Shown piece by piece: positions 18,814-29,684 of a stretch of DNA of 64,000 nucleotides (position 1 is its first letter; each line of letters opens with the position of its first letter). Where the stretch lies: contig NZ_AXWS01000008.1 of the NCBI RefSeq assembly GCF_000482785.1, positions 1 to 64,000 of the forward strand, written 5' to 3'. Both the position numbers and the translations under genes were made by a program. The notes beneath the pieces were generated by a model. It was not told where the DNA came from. It saw only the letters and a program-made list of their open reading frames with translations, and ran no database searches. This DNA comes from Derxia gummosa DSM 723. Lineage in GTDB: Bacteria; Pseudomonadota; Gammaproteobacteria; Burkholderiales; Burkholderiaceae_E.

Positions 18814-19632
18814 ATGGCCATGGACGTCGTCGATTACGAGATCAAGGGCAACGAGATGCAGTTCGTCGAGGTCGAGCTCGACCCCGGCGAGGCGGCGATC
18901 GGCGAGGCCGGTTCCATGATGTTCATGGAGGCCGGCATCGCGATGGACACGGTGTTCGGCGACGGCAGCAACCAGGGCGGCGGCGGGCTGTTCGGCAAGC
19001 TGCTCGGCGCGGGCAAGCGGCTGGTGACGGGCGAATCGCTGTTCACGACCGTCTACACCAACCAGGGCAGCGGCAAGCGCCGCGTGGCTTTCGCCGCGCC
19101 TTACCCCGGCAAGATCATCCCGATGGACCTGAGCCTGCTGGGCGGCACGCTCATCTGCCAGAAGGACGCCTTCCTGTGCGCGGCGCGCGGCGTGGCGCTC
19201 GGCATCGCGTTCCAGCAGCGGCTGAGCACCGGCTTCTTCGGCGGCGAGGGTTTCATCATGCAAAGGCTCGACGGCGACGGCCTGGCCTTCGTGCATGCCT
19301 GCGGCACGATCGAGCGCCGCACGTTGCGTGCCGGCGAGACGCTCATGGTCGATACCGGCTGCGTGGTTGCCTATACGCCGAGCACCGATTTCGAGGTGCA
19401 GTACGTCGGCAAGATCAAGACGGCGCTGTTCGGCGGCGAGGGGCTGTTCCTCGCCAAGCTCACCGGCCCCGGCACGGTGTGGCTGCAAAGCCTGCCGTTC
19501 TCGCGGCTCGCCTCGCGCGTGTTCGCGGCCGCGCCCCAGCGTGGCGGCAGCCGCGAGGAAGGCTCGATGCTGCCGGGCTTCGCGGCCGGCGGGCTGCTGG
19601 GCGGGCTGTTCGGCGGCGACAGCGACGATTGA
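18814..19632 (+). CDS. TIGR00266/AIM24 family protein
   Basis: A 272-residue protein with the AIM24-like beta-rich fold: [18 protein letters not shown]-type start region (about 29-47), repeated Gly-rich turns, [14 protein letters not shown] (near 141-155), a [12 protein letters not shown] block and [14 protein letters not shown] (near 209-222). The C terminus has a Gly-rich run [11 protein letters not shown]. The function in bacteria is unknown; the yeast relative acts in mitochondrial inner-membrane organisation. The GAGGAG ribosome site precedes ATG 18814. It follows rsgA after a 75-base gap that contains one of the palindromes. Confidence 0.86.
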   Translation: MAMDVVDYEIKGNEMQFVEVELDPGEAAIGEAGSMMFMEAGIAMDTVFGDGSNQGGGGLFGKLLGAGKRLVTGESLFTTVYTNQGSGKRRVAFAAPYPGKIIPMDLSLLGGTLICQKDAFLCAARGVALGIAFQQRLSTGFFGGEGFIMQRLDGDGLAFVHACGTIERRTLRAGETLMVDTGCVVAYTPSTDFEVQYVGKIKTALFGGEGLFLAKLTGPGTVWLQSLPFSRLASRVFAAAPQRGGSREEGSMLPGFAAGGLLGGLFGGDSDD

Positions 19633-19750
19633 GCGCCGGCGGCGCCCGGCCGGTGATGCCGGGCACCTGCTTGCCCGCCCGGTGCGGGCGCGCGGTGCAC
19701 GGCCGCCCAGCCGGTGGCGGCCGGCTGCTCAGCCCGCCGCGTCCGGCCGC

Positions 19751-20476
19751 TCAACGCGCCGCGTTCGCCGCAAGGAAGTCCGCGAGCATCGTCCTCAGCG
19801 CCGCATGCGCGGCCGGTGCGAAGGCCAGCGCCTGTTCGCGCAGCTTCGCGATCGGCATGCCGACGCCGGCCAGTTCGCCCACGTGCGCGACATACCAGCG
19901 CTCCAGCCCGGCCGGGCTGCCCTCGATGTGGAATTGCAGCGCCAGCCCGTGGCTCCCGAACGCGAAGGCCTGATGCGGATACTGGTCGCTGCCCGCGAGC
20001 AGCGTCGCGCCTTCGGGCAGGTCGAAGGTGTCGCCGTGCCAGTGCAGCACCGGCACCTCGCCCGCGAGGCCGCGCAACGGCGAATCGGCGCCGGCGGCGG
20101 TAAGCGCGAGCGGCTTCCAGCCGAGCTCCTTGCCGTTCGTGCCCGCATACACGCGCGCGCCGAGCGCCGCCGCCATCACCTGCGAGCCGAGACAGATGCC
20201 GAGCGTCGGACGGCCGGCCAGCAGCCGTTCGCGCACGACGGCGATCTCGTCGACGAGGAAGGGGAAGTCGGCGGCCTCGTACACGCCGATCGGCCCGCCC
20301 AGCACGACGAGCAGGTCGACGTCACGCGCGCGTTCGGCGAAGTCGGGGCGCACCGGAATCTCGACCATCTCGATGTCGTAGCCGGCATCGGCCAGCAGCG
20401 GGCCGATGGCGTCGAGATCCTCGAAGGAGACATGGCAGAGCGCGACGGCGCGGCGGCGGGGAAGGGGGGCGGTCAT
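19751..20476 (-). CDS. Class I glutamine amidotransferase-like protein
   Basis: A 241-residue protein with a GATase-1 fold. The nucleophile elbow is GICLGSQ (Cys95), and the catalytic His-x-Glu pair is in LQFHIEG near 180. The HWHGD block (about 143) is typical of the GMP-synthase-like stand-alone amidotransferases, which may act on small gamma-glutamyl compounds. No synthase partner is next to it, so the substrate is unknown. The frame extends upstream to 20965, but the ATG at 20476 fits the family start (AVALCHVSFEDLD). It is convergent with the AIM24-like gene. Confidence 0.88.
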   Translation of the reverse strand: MTAPLPRRRAVALCHVSFEDLDAIGPLLADAGYDIEMVEIPVRPDFAERARDVDLLVVLGGPIGVYEAADFPFLVDEIAVVRERLLAGRPTLGICLGSQVMAAALGARVYAGTNGKELGWKPLALTAAGADSPLRGLAGEVPVLHWHGDTFDLPEGATLLAGSDQYPHQAFAFGSHGLALQFHIEGSPAGLERWYVAHVGELAGVGMPIAKLREQALAFAPAAHAALRTMLADFLAANAAR

Positions 20477-20854
20477 CTTGGCGGTGTCGAAGGTGGATCG
20501 GGCGCCAGACGATAACGGCGGCGTTCCATCACGTCGCGACCGCTTGCGCACGCAGCCACGGGGCCAATGATCTGGCGGCGAGCCATGTTGCCTGCCTGAC
20601 CGCGCATGGCAGACGCAAGCGGCGGCGCGGCTGCGCTCGCAGCGGCAATCCGTCAGCCGCGCATCGCCACCGGGGCACCCGCCGTCAGACCTGTCGGACG
20701 CATCGGCACCGGACTGCCGCCGCGCCGACATGCGCTCGGCAATCCGGCCCGCCGCGCTGCGGTGCAGCGTTTCCCACACTTGGTTCCCGTGAGCTGCCGA
20801 GCCATCGGCAGCGGGCGCCGGGATGTTCCCGCGCCCCTTCTTCGGAGATCCAGC
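20477..20854. other. Gene-free region between the amidotransferase and the Ala-rich protein
   Basis: A 378-base divergent gap. A frame from 20606 leads into the downstream gene but its first 83 residues are Arg/Pro/Ala-rich and look non-coding. I see no convincing promoter hexamers or hairpins apart from the GGAG ribosome site at 20844-20847. Confidence 0.5.
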
Positions 20855-21397
20855 ATGAGCACGACCGACATCGACAAGGCCACGTCCGAGACCCGGCAAG
20901 CGGCGACCGACACCCTCGACGCCACCGCGAACCAGACGGGTCAGGCGATGGATGCCGCCAGCCAACTCGCCGACCAGGCTGCGGATCAGGGCCGTGACAG
21001 CATCGAGGCGAATGCGAACGTCATCGGGCAGGCGATGGCCGAGACGATCGAAAGCGCGGTCGTCGCCGGCCAGGTGATGGCGGCGAGCATGGGCGCGGCG
21101 GTGATCGGCGCCGCGACCGCCGCCGTCGAGGGAATGGCCGCCCAGGGCGAGCAGATGCGGCAGGCGACAAGCCAGTTGCAGGCTGCGGGCGGCGCCGCTG
21201 CCGGCAGCGAAGGATCCGACGAGCAGGAGCAGCAGGCCGCCGACGACGTTGATTCCGACGAACCCGAAGCCTCCGATGCCGACGCTCCCCAGGCCTCCGA
21301 CACCGACAACGAGGAGGACGACGAGGAGCAGGCCGGCACCGAACTCGCCGAGGGCATGGCGCAGGCCGGCCGCGAACGCGACCCGTCAGCCGGCTGA
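20855..21397 (+). CDS. Ala-rich helical protein with acidic tail, phasin-like in composition
   Basis: A 180-residue protein I cannot assign to a family. Residues 1-110 are Ala/Gln/Thr-rich and predicted helical (repeats such as QTGQAMDAASQLADQAADQGRD and NVIGQAMAETIESA), with an Ala/Gly/Val hydrophobic run near 68-90. The last 70 residues are strongly acidic (DEQEQQAADDVDSDEPE, EEDDEEQAG). This resembles phasins and other granule- or nucleoid-associated helical proteins in composition only. The ATG at 20855 has GGAG at proper distance. There is no polyhydroxyalkanoate gene in the window to support a phasin role. Confidence 0.65.
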   Translation: MSTTDIDKATSETRQAATDTLDATANQTGQAMDAASQLADQAADQGRDSIEANANVIGQAMAETIESAVVAGQVMAASMGAAVIGAATAAVEGMAAQGEQMRQATSQLQAAGGAAAGSEGSDEQEQQAADDVDSDEPEASDADAPQASDTDNEEDDEEQAGTELAEGMAQAGRERDPSAG

Positions 21398-21472
21398 CCT
21401 TCCGGGATGGCGGGTTGACGGGCGGCTACCGGGCTGACTGACCAACAGGCAGGTCTCCCCACCCACCGGGCT

Positions 21473-22285
<813 letters not shown>

Positions 22286-22470
22286 GATTTGCTCCTAACT
22301 AGAACTAAATTTGCATGCTACGGGAGCCGGCGAATAAATGGCCGTCCGGACTCGCATTTGAGGGAACCGGATGTAACGGCGGATGGAAGGAGCAGGCCGA
22401 TGGACGGTGCGGATTCGGCATTCAAGCCGCGTCCGCAGGCGTTATCGGCGGCCAGGTCCGCGACCTCGGC

Positions 22471-22476
22471 TACAAT
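22471..22476 (+). promoter_or_regulatory. -10 element of the SRP RNA gene
   Basis: TACAAT ends seven bases before the first base of the SRP RNA at 22484, exactly where a -10 hexamer should be. No consensus -35 is visible at 16-18 bases. Confidence 0.65.
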
Positions 22477-22483
22477 TGTCAGC

Positions 22484-22579
22484 GGTGGGCCCCCTCGCAT
22501 TGGAGCGTCGTGAACCTGGTCAGGTCGGGAACGAAGCAGCCACAGCGATTTCCTTCAAGTGCCGAGGACAAGGCTCACC
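22484..22579 (+). ncRNA. ffs: Signal recognition particle RNA (4.5S type)
   Basis: About 96 bases. The apical domain core GGTCAGGTC-GGGAA-C-GAAGCAGCC (22518-22541) matches the conserved SRP domain IV with its GGAA-type loop and asymmetric loop. The ends pair: GGTGGGCC (22484-22491) with GGCTCACC (22572-22579), with one G-T wobble. It binds Ffh and targets ribosomes making membrane proteins. It lies just upstream of dnaX, as in many proteobacteria, and has a properly placed -10 element. Confidence 0.93.
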
Positions 22580-22658
22580 ACCCTTCTTCCAGTTCCGCTC
22601 CCCCCGCAGTTCCGCCGCGCCGCCGCAGTTCCTCCGGTCGCAAATCCTCCCGTACCGC

Positions 22659-25115
22659 ATGAGCTACCTCGTCCTGGCCCGCAAGTACCGTTCGCGCAAT
22701 TTCGCGGAGGTCGTCGGCCAGGAGCATGTGGTGCGCGCGCTGCGCCATGCGCTGGAGCAGAAGCGGCTGCATCACGCCTGGTTGTTCACCGGCACGCGCG
22801 GCGTCGGCAAGACGACGCTCTCGCGCATCCTCGCCAAGGCGCTCAACTGCGTCGGCGCCGACGGCCAGGGCGACATCACGCCCGAGCCCTGCGGTGTGTG
22901 CGAGGCCTGCCGCGCGATCGACGCCGGCCGCTTCGTCGATTACGTCGAGATGGACGCGGCGAGCAACCGCGGTGTCGAGGAGATGACCGCGCTGCTGGAG
23001 CGCTCGGTGTACGCGCCGACGAATGCGCGCTTCAAGGTCTTCATGATCGACGAAGTGCACATGCTCTCGAACCACGCCTTCAACGCGATGCTGAAGACGC
23101 TCGAAGAGCCGCCCGCGCACCTCAAGTTCATCCTCGCCACGACCGATCCGCAGAAGGTGCCGGTCACGGTGCTGTCGCGCTGCCTCCAGTTCAACCTCAA
23201 GCAGATGCCGCCGGGGCACATCGTCGAGCACCTCGGCAATGTGCTGGGCGCCGAGGGCATTCCCTTCGAGCCGAACGCATTGCGGCTGCTGTCGCAGGCG
23301 GCGCACGGCTCGATGCGCGACGCGCTGTCGCTCACCGACCAGGCCATCGCCTATTCGGCCGGGCCGGTGGCCGAGGCGACGGTGCGCGCGATGCTCGGTG
23401 CGATCGACACCGGCTACCTCGTGCGCATCGCCGACGCGCTGCTGGCCGAGGACGGCGCGACGCTGATGGCGATCGTGGCCGAGATGGCCGAGCGCTCGGT
23501 CGGCTACGCGGGTGCCTTGCAGGAGCTGGCGCTGCTGTTCCAGCGCGTCGCGCTCGTGCGCATGGTGCCGGCGGCGCTGCCCGACGATCTGCCCGAGGTG
23601 GACGACATCCGCCGGCTCGCGGCGGCCTTCGATCCGCAGGAAGCCCAGCTGCATTACGACATCGCCATCCGAGGCCGGCGCGACCTGCCGCTTGCGCCCG
23701 ACGAACGCGCCGGCTTCGAGATGACGCTGCTGCGCATGCTCGCCTTCCGGCCCGCGCGCTCGGGCGAGACGGTGACGGTATCGGGCGGTGGATCGGCGCC
23801 GGTCGCGCCGCCGCCGTCGCGGCCCGCCGCGCTGGTGGCGCCGTCACCCGCCTCGACGACCGTGGCGCGTGTCGCGGTACCGAAGCCGGCGCCCATGCCC
23901 GCCATCGCGCCGGCGCCGGTCGGTTCGACATCTCCGGATGCACGGACCGGTCGGGTCGCGCCGGCAGCGGTCGAGGCGGCAGCGGTCGAGGCGGCGCCGG
24001 CGAAGCTGCCGGCCGAGCCGATCGCTCCCGAAGCCATGCCGGCTTCCGAGGCATCGGCGTCGGCTGCCGCACCGGCCGACGCCGGCATCCCCTTCGATCC
24101 GCCCTACGTCGCACGCGCGACGGTGACGCCCGCCGCTGCCAGCCCGGCGACGGTTCCGCAGCAGCGCGTGCCAGCCCCGTCGGTCGATGACCGTCCCGCG
24201 CCGGCCGACATCGCCGCGCCGATGTCCGCGCTCGGCCGAGGTCTGCCGGCACGCGATGCCGACGGCGAAGGCTGGTCCGCCCCCCGTCCGGCGAGCGGCA
24301 ATGCGAAGGCCGTGCTCGACCTGCTCAAGGGGCGCGGCAGCGGCGCCGCCATCCGTCGCCCCGCGCCTGCACCGGCTCAGGCTCAGGCGGCGTCCGCTCC
24401 GTCTGACGCCGTGCCCGCGCTCCCGGCCGCGCAACCGCGTCCGACACAGGGCGCCGTGCCCGGCACCGTCGCCCAGCCCGCCGACCTTCCGTCCTATGAC
24501 GAGGACGATCCCGGCTACGACGACAGCTGCGACACCAGCTCCGCGGACGCCGGCTACCTGCCCGACATCGACCCGTCCGACTACGCCGACTGGCCCGACG
24601 ACGGCGCCGCCGCCCGTGGTGCCACGCGCGGCAACGGCGCGTTCGGCGAGCGCGCTGGCGGCCAGACCGGCTGGACCGCATCCGCCGGCCAGCGCCGCCC
24701 CCCGCGCGCGCCGTCCCCAGCCGTCGCTGCGCTGCTCGCCATCGACGACTGGCCCAGCTACGCCAGCGAACTCGACCTCAAGGGCCTGCCGCGCGAACTC
24801 GCGCGCCAGACGGAACTCGTCACCATCGAGGGCGACACGCTGCGGCTGCGCGTGGAAAATCCCGCGCTCGGCGAGGCGGCCATCGCCAACCGGCTCGTCG
24901 CGGCGCTGCGCGAGCGCTCGGGCAAGCCGGTCAGGCTCGTGATCGAGACCGGCCCCGTCACCGACAGCGCCGGCCTGCGCCGCATCGCCGCCAACGCCGA
25001 ACGCCAGCGCGAGGCCGAGGACGGCTTCCTGAACGACCCGTTCGTCAAGACACTGCTGGAGCACGGCGCGACCATCGTGCCCGGCTCGATCAAACCCCTG
25101 GAGGATTCGCGATGA
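22659..25115 (+). CDS. dnaX: DNA polymerase III subunit gamma/tau
   Basis: An 818-residue clamp-loader ATPase. Residues 1-370 hold the AAA+ module: Walker A GTRGVGKT (45-52), four zinc-binding cysteines (Cys64, 78, 81, 84), DEVH (131-134) and the SRC arginine-finger motif (173-175). A very long Ala/Pro/Val-rich linker (about 375-680) precedes a C-terminal tau domain that would bind DnaB and the alpha subunit. I find no A-rich slippery heptamer like the E. coli frameshift site, so only full tau may be made. The frame is open further upstream through the SRP RNA, but ATG 22659 gives the family start [11 protein letters not shown]. Its TGA overlaps the ybaB start. Confidence 0.96.
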   Translation: MSYLVLARKYRSRNFAEVVGQEHVVRALRHALEQKRLHHAWLFTGTRGVGKTTLSRILAKALNCVGADGQGDITPEPCGVCEACRAIDAGRFVDYVEMDAASNRGVEEMTALLERSVYAPTNARFKVFMIDEVHMLSNHAFNAMLKTLEEPPAHLKFILATTDPQKVPVTVLSRCLQFNLKQMPPGHIVEHLGNVLGAEGIPFEPNALRLLSQAAHGSMRDALSLTDQAIAYSAGPVAEATVRAMLGAIDTGYLVRIADALLAEDGATLMAIVAEMAERSVGYAGALQELALLFQRVALVRMVPAALPDDLPEVDDIRRLAAAFDPQEAQLHYDIAIRGRRDLPLAPDERAGFEMTLLRMLAFRPARSGETVTVSGGGSAPVAPPPSRPAALVAPSPASTTVARVAVPKPAPMPAIAPAPVGSTSPDARTGRVAPAAVEAAAVEAAPAKLPAEPIAPEAMPASEASASAAAPADAGIPFDPPYVARATVTPAAASPATVPQQRVPAPSVDDRPAPADIAAPMSALGRGLPARDADGEGWSAPRPASGNAKAVLDLLKGRGSGAAIRRPAPAPAQAQAASAPSDAVPALPAAQPRPTQGAVPGTVAQPADLPSYDEDDPGYDDSCDTSSADAGYLPDIDPSDYADWPDDGAAARGATRGNGAFGERAGGQTGWTASAGQRRPPRAPSPAVAALLAIDDWPSYASELDLKGLPRELARQTELVTIEGDTLRLRVENPALGEAAIANRLVAALRERSGKPVRLVIETGPVTDSAGLRRIAANAERQREAEDGFLNDPFVKTLLEHGATIVPGSIKPLEDSR

Positions 25116-25438
25116 TGAAGAACCAACTCGGCCAGCTCATGAAGCAGGCCCAGGCGATGCAGGACAACATGAAGAAGATGCAGGACCAGCTCGCCGACAT
25201 CGAGGTCGAGGGGCAGTCCGGCGCCGGCATGGTCAAGGTCGTCGCCACCTGCAAGAACCAGATCCGCCGCATCACGATCGACCCGAGCCTCGTCGGCGAA
25301 GACCGCGACATGCTCGAAGACCTGGTCACCGCCGCCGTCAACGACGCGCTGCGCAAGGCCGAAGCCACCGCCTCCGAAAAGATGGCGGGCCTCACCGCCG
25401 GCCTGCCGCTGCCCCCGGGCTTCAAGCTGCCGTTCTGA
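25112..25438 (+). CDS. YbaB/EbfC family nucleoid-associated protein
   Basis: A 108-residue DNA-binding protein: [17 protein letters not shown] helix, then [17 protein letters not shown] and the [17 protein letters not shown] segment, all typical of YbaB/EbfC. It forms a tweezer-like dimer that binds DNA. GGAGG at 25100-25104 serves either of two adjacent ATGs (25112 or 25115); the first overlaps the dnaX stop as ATGATGA. The order dnaX-ybaB-recR is conserved, suggesting a link with replication and repair. Confidence 0.96.
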   Translation: MMKNQLGQLMKQAQAMQDNMKKMQDQLADIEVEGQSGAGMVKVVATCKNQIRRITIDPSLVGEDRDMLEDLVTAAVNDALRKAEATASEKMAGLTAGLPLPPGFKLPF

Positions 25439-25519
25439 TCGCCGGCCAGTGCGCACGCCACGGTCGAGCATGAGCGTCCGCCGTCAGCTTCGCGGCCACC
25501 GCGCGCCGCGCCCGCGGGC

Positions 25520-26140
25520 ATGAAGGCCGACGGCCTGTCGTCGCCCGCGCTGTCGGCGCTGATCGAGGCGCTGCGCGCGCTGCCGGGCGTCGGCCCCAAG
25601 TCGGCCCAGCGCATGGCCCATCACCTGCTCCAGCACGACCACGACGGCGCCGAGCGCCTCGCGCGCAGCCTCGACACCGCGCTCGCCACGGTGCGCCATT
25701 GCGCGCTCTGCCACACCTTCACCGAAGACGAGATCTGCGAGACCTGTGCCGCGCCCGACCGCGACCGGAGCCAGCTCTGCATCGTCGAATCCCCCGCCGA
25801 CCAGTCGGCGATCGAGCAGACCCGCAGCTACAAGGGCCAGTACTTCGTGCTGCTGGGCCGGCTCAGTCCGCTCGACGGCATCGGCCCCAATGACCTGCAA
25901 CTCGCCCAGCTCATCGAGCGCGCCACCGACGGCGAGGTGAAGGAGGTGGTCATCGCCACCAGCTTCACCAACGAGGGCGAGGCGACCGCGCATTACATCG
26001 GCGCGCTCATCAAGGCGCGCGCGAAGGACAAGGGCATCGAGCTGAAGGTGTCGCGGCTCGCGCGTGGTGTGCCGGTCGGCGCCGAACTGGAGTACGTCGA
26101 TCTCGGCACGATCGCCCAGGCGCTGGTGGACCGGCGCTGA
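25520..26140 (+). CDS. recR: Recombination protein RecR
   Basis: A 206-residue protein: helix-hairpin-helix around [17 protein letters not shown] (21-37), a four-Cys zinc finger (Cys61, 64, 73, 76), a Toprim domain beginning [15 protein letters not shown] (about 87-101), and the C-terminal [16 protein letters not shown] block with Walker-B-like function. RecR works with RecO and RecF to load RecA at gaps. There is no clear ribosome site before the ATG, and the 81-base gap after ybaB holds no other signal. Usual family length. Confidence 0.97.
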   Translation: MKADGLSSPALSALIEALRALPGVGPKSAQRMAHHLLQHDHDGAERLARSLDTALATVRHCALCHTFTEDEICETCAAPDRDRSQLCIVESPADQSAIEQTRSYKGQYFVLLGRLSPLDGIGPNDLQLAQLIERATDGEVKEVVIATSFTNEGEATAHYIGALIKARAKDKGIELKVSRLARGVPVGAELEYVDLGTIAQALVDRR

Positions 26141-26144
26141 TCCG

Positions 26145-29099
26145 ATGCCGGCCCGCTCGCCCCACGGCAGCTTTGCGCGCTTCGTGCAGGCGCGCCGGCT
26201 GGGGCGGCACTTCGGCGGGTATCTGCCGCTGTCGCTGTCGATGGTCGGGCACTGGCTCGGGCGCGACGGCGCGCGTGAACCCGATGCCGCCGATTCCACC
26301 GGTGCCGAACGCCTCGCCACCGCCGCGCTGTCGCCCGACCGGCTGCTCGCCAGCCTCGGCAGCCGCGCCGACGGACTGACCGACGCCGAGGCCGCCGCGA
26401 TCCGCGCGCGCTGCGGCGCCAACCTTGTCGAGCACGAGCCGCCGCTGCCGGCCTGGCGCCATCTGTGGCAGTGCTACCGCAATCCCTTCAACCTGCTGCT
26501 GAGCGCGCTCGCGGCGCTGTCCTGGCTGACGGACGACCTGCGCGCCACGCTCGTGATGGCGGCGATGGTGCTGCTGTCGGTCGGCATCCGCTTCGTGCAG
26601 GAAGGCCGCAGCCAGCGCGCGGCGGATGCGCTCAAGGAGCTGGTCGGCAATCGCGCGGCGGTGCTGCGGCGGGGGGCGGGCGCCGGCGGTGCTGACGGTG
26701 CGGCCGGTGCAATCAACGTGGCTGGCACGACCAGCGCTTCGCTGCAGCGCGTCGAGCTGCCGATCCGCGACCTCGTGCCGGGCGACATCCTCGTGCTCGC
26801 CGCCGGCGACATGGTCCCGGCGGACGCGCGTCTGCTCGCGTCGAAGGACCTGTTCGTGAGCCAGGCGGCGATGACGGGCGAGTCGCTGCCGGTGGAGAAG
26901 TTCGCGCAGGGCGGGGCGGTCGTGCCCGCCTCCGCGCTCGACAGCCCCGCCCTCGTCTTCATGGGCAGCAACATCGTCAGCGGCACCGCGACGGCGGTGG
27001 TCGTGGCGACCGGTCGGCGCACGCTGTTCGGCCAGCTCGCGCACAGCGCCGGCGCTGCGCGACGCGAGCCGACGGCCTTCGAGACCGGCGTCAACCGCAC
27101 GAGCTGGCTGCTCATCCGCTTCGCGGCGGTGATGGTGCCGCTGGTGTTCGTCATCAACGGCTGGCTGCACCGCGACTGGCTCCAGGCGCTGCTGTTCGCG
27201 GTGTCGGTCGCGGTCGGCCTCACGCCCGAGATGCTGCCGATGATCGTCACCGCCACGCTCGCGCGCGGCGCGGTGACGATGGCGCGCCGCAAGGTGGTGG
27301 TGAAGCGGCTCGACGCGATCCAGAACTTCGGCGCGATGGATGTGCTGTGCACCGACAAGACCGGCACGCTTACCCAGGACCGCATCGTGCTGGAGCGGCA
27401 TGTGGACGCGCTCGGCCAGCCCGACGCGGCGGTGCTGGAGATGGCCTATCTCAACAGCCATTTCCAGACCGGCCTGCGCAACCTGCTCGACGTGGCCGTG
27501 CTCGACCATGTGGACGTGGGCGAGCGCCTGCGGCTCGACGCCGACTACCGCAAGGTGGACGAGATCCCCTTCGATTTCGAGCGCCGCCGCATGAGCGTGG
27601 TCGTGGCCGAGCGCGAGCATCACCACGAGCTGATCTGCAAGGGCGCGCTCGACGAGGTGCTCGCGCTGTGCACGCGCGTGCATACCCGCGACGGCGATCT
27701 GGCGCTCGAAGCGTCGGCCGATGCACCGTCCGCCGGCCCTCGCGCCGATGCGCCGCCGGCCGACGCGTCCGCCACCGCGCCCGCCACCGCCCTGCGCGCC
27801 CGCATCCGCGCCGTCGCCGACGCGCTCAACGAGGACGGCCTGCGCGTCGTCGCCGTCGCGATGAAGGAAGTCCCGCCCGACAAGGAGGTGTACGGCGTCG
27901 CCGACGAGGCCGACCTCACGCTCGTCGGCTTCATCGCCTTCCTCGATCCGCCCAAGGACAGCGCCGCGCCGGCGCTGCGCGCGCTCGCCGCGAGCGGCAT
28001 CACCGTCAAGGTGCTGACCGGCGACAACGCCGTCGTCGCGCGCAAGGTCTGCCGCGACGTGGGGCTGGCCGTGCGCGGCACGCTGCTCGGCCCGGAAGCC
28101 GAGGCGCTCGACGACGCGGCGCTCGCGCGGGCGGTGGAGGAGAACACGCTGTTCGCGCGCCTCGCGCCAGCGCACAAGGAGCGCATCGTCCGCGCGCTGC
28201 GCGGCAACGGGCATGTGGTCGGCTTCATGGGCGACGGCATCAACGACGCGCCGGCCATCCACGCGGCCGACATCGGCATCTCGGTCGATACCGCCGTGGA
28301 CATCGCCAAGGAGGCGGCCGACATCATCCTGCTGGAGCGCAGCCTGCTCGTGCTCCAGGAGGGCGTGGTCGAGGGCCGGCGGGTGTTCGCCAACATGCTC
28401 AAGTACCTGCGCATGACGGCCAGTTCCAACTTCGGAAACGTGCTGTCGGTGCTCGCGGCGAGCGCGCTGCTGCCCTTCCTGCCGATGCTGCCGATCCAGC
28501 TCCTGACGCAGAACCTGCTCTACGACTTCGCGCAGACCGCCATCCCCTTCGACCGCGTGGACGCCGACCAGACCGCCACGCCGCAGCGCTGGGACGCGGG
28601 CGACCTCGGCCGCTTCATGCTGCGCTTCGGGCCGGTCAGCTCGGTATTCGACCTCGCCACCTTCGCGCTCATTTGGTGGGTGATCGGCGCCGGCATGGAC
28701 CGCGCGTCGGACGGTTTCGCGACGCTGTTCCGCTCGGGCTGGTTCGTCGAGGGGCTGCTGTCGCAGGTGCTGATCGTGCATTGCATCCGCACGCGCGCGC
28801 TGCCCTTCGTCGAAAGCCGCGCGGCGCCGGCGCTGATCGGCGCATCGGTCGCGGTGGCCGCGCTCGGCATCTTCCTGGTGAACGGGCCGTTCGCCGGCGC
28901 TTTCCGGTTCACGGCGCTGCCCTGGGGATACTTTCCGTGGCTGATCGCGGTGCTGCTGGGTTATGCCGCGCTCGTCCAGTTCATGAAGGGCCGCCATGCG
29001 GTGGCCATCACGCGCCCACGGGCGCAGCAAGTGGAACGCGCCAGCGAGCGCGGAAACACGGAACGCGCCGAACCGGCGCAGCAAAGGGATGCCCGATGA
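26145..29099 (+). CDS. mgtA: Magnesium-translocating P-type ATPase
   Basis: A 984-residue P3B-type ATPase that imports Mg2+. It shows the actuator motif TGES (244-247), the phosphorylation site DKTGT (Asp404) and GDGINDAPA (696-704), with hydrophobic segments in the expected places. Two low-complexity insertions stand out: Gly/Ala-rich around residues 177-200 (before the actuator strand) and Ala/Pro/Asp-rich around 524-546 in the nucleotide domain. The frame is open upstream to 26064 inside recR; ATG 26145 four bases after the recR stop is preferred. No mgtA-type leader riboswitch fits in that spacing. The stop overlaps the next ATG (ATGA). Confidence 0.92.
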   Translation: MPARSPHGSFARFVQARRLGRHFGGYLPLSLSMVGHWLGRDGAREPDAADSTGAERLATAALSPDRLLASLGSRADGLTDAEAAAIRARCGANLVEHEPPLPAWRHLWQCYRNPFNLLLSALAALSWLTDDLRATLVMAAMVLLSVGIRFVQEGRSQRAADALKELVGNRAAVLRRGAGAGGADGAAGAINVAGTTSASLQRVELPIRDLVPGDILVLAAGDMVPADARLLASKDLFVSQAAMTGESLPVEKFAQGGAVVPASALDSPALVFMGSNIVSGTATAVVVATGRRTLFGQLAHSAGAARREPTAFETGVNRTSWLLIRFAAVMVPLVFVINGWLHRDWLQALLFAVSVAVGLTPEMLPMIVTATLARGAVTMARRKVVVKRLDAIQNFGAMDVLCTDKTGTLTQDRIVLERHVDALGQPDAAVLEMAYLNSHFQTGLRNLLDVAVLDHVDVGERLRLDADYRKVDEIPFDFERRRMSVVVAEREHHHELICKGALDEVLALCTRVHTRDGDLALEASADAPSAGPRADAPPADASATAPATALRARIRAVADALNEDGLRVVAVAMKEVPPDKEVYGVADEADLTLVGFIAFLDPPKDSAAPALRALAASGITVKVLTGDNAVVARKVCRDVGLAVRGTLLGPEAEALDDAALARAVEENTLFARLAPAHKERIVRALRGNGHVVGFMGDGINDAPAIHAADIGISVDTAVDIAKEAADIILLERSLLVLQEGVVEGRRVFANMLKYLRMTASSNFGNVLSVLAASALLPFLPMLPIQLLTQNLLYDFAQTAIPFDRVDADQTATPQRWDAGDLGRFMLRFGPVSSVFDLATFALIWWVIGAGMDRASDGFATLFRSGWFVEGLLSQVLIVHCIRTRALPFVESRAAPALIGASVAVAALGIFLVNGPFAGAFRFTALPWGYFPWLIAVLLGYAALVQFMKGRHAVAITRPRAQQVERASERGNTERAEPAQQRDAR

Positions 29100-29665
29100 A
29101 TGACGCCGCCTCGCCTCCGCTCGACCCCACCGCCGCCGGCGTGCTGCGCTTCTGGTACGTCGAGGCCGGCCCCGAATCATGGTTCGCCGCCGATCCGGCC
29201 TTCGACGCGGCCATCGCCGCGCGCTTCGGCGGCCTGCATGCGGCGGCCGCGGCCGGCGAATGCGCGCACTGGCGCGGGCATGCGCGCGGCCGGCTCGCCG
29301 AGGTGATCGTGCTCGACCAGTTCTCGCGCAACCTGCATCGCGGCTCGCCCGCCGCCTTCGCCTGCGACGGCATGGCGCTCGCGCTGGCGCAGGAAGCGGT
29401 GCGCTGCGGCGACGACCGCCGGCTGTCGCTGGCCGAGCGCGAGTTCCTCTACATGCCCTACATGCACAGCGAATCGCGCCTCATCCACGAGGAGGCGGTG
29501 CGGCTGTTCGGCCAGCCCGGCCTGGAGACGCGGCTGTACTGGGAGCAGCGGCACAAGGTGATCGTCGATCGCTTCGGGCGCTATCCGCACCGCAACGAGC
29601 TGCTTGGCCGCGCCTCGACGGCGGAGGAGGCGGCCTTCCTGAAGACGCCCGGCTCGCGGTTCTGA
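29096..29665 (+). CDS. DUF924 family protein
   Basis: A 189-residue alpha-helical protein with the family features VLRFWYVEAGPESWFAADPAFD at the start, VIVLDQFSRNLHRGSPAAFA in the middle and EREFLYMPYMHSES later, ending in HKVIVDRFGRYPHRNELLGR. The fold is related to TPR-like helical bundles; the function is unknown. The start overlaps the mgtA stop by four bases, so it is probably translated with the Mg2+ transporter, which may be coincidence or a hint of linked function. Confidence 0.9.
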   Translation: MNDAASPPLDPTAAGVLRFWYVEAGPESWFAADPAFDAAIAARFGGLHAAAAAGECAHWRGHARGRLAEVIVLDQFSRNLHRGSPAAFACDGMALALAQEAVRCGDDRRLSLAEREFLYMPYMHSESRLIHEEAVRLFGQPGLETRLYWEQRHKVIVDRFGRYPHRNELLGRASTAEEAAFLKTPGSRF

Positions 29666-29684
29666 GCCACCGCGCCTGTTCCCG

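Noticed and set aside
26010-29180. Very long open frame on the minus strand opposite mgtA
   Set aside because: It is antisense to a fully conserved P-type ATPase, and its product is Arg/Ala/His-rich with no domain. Long antisense frames are expected in very GC-rich DNA.
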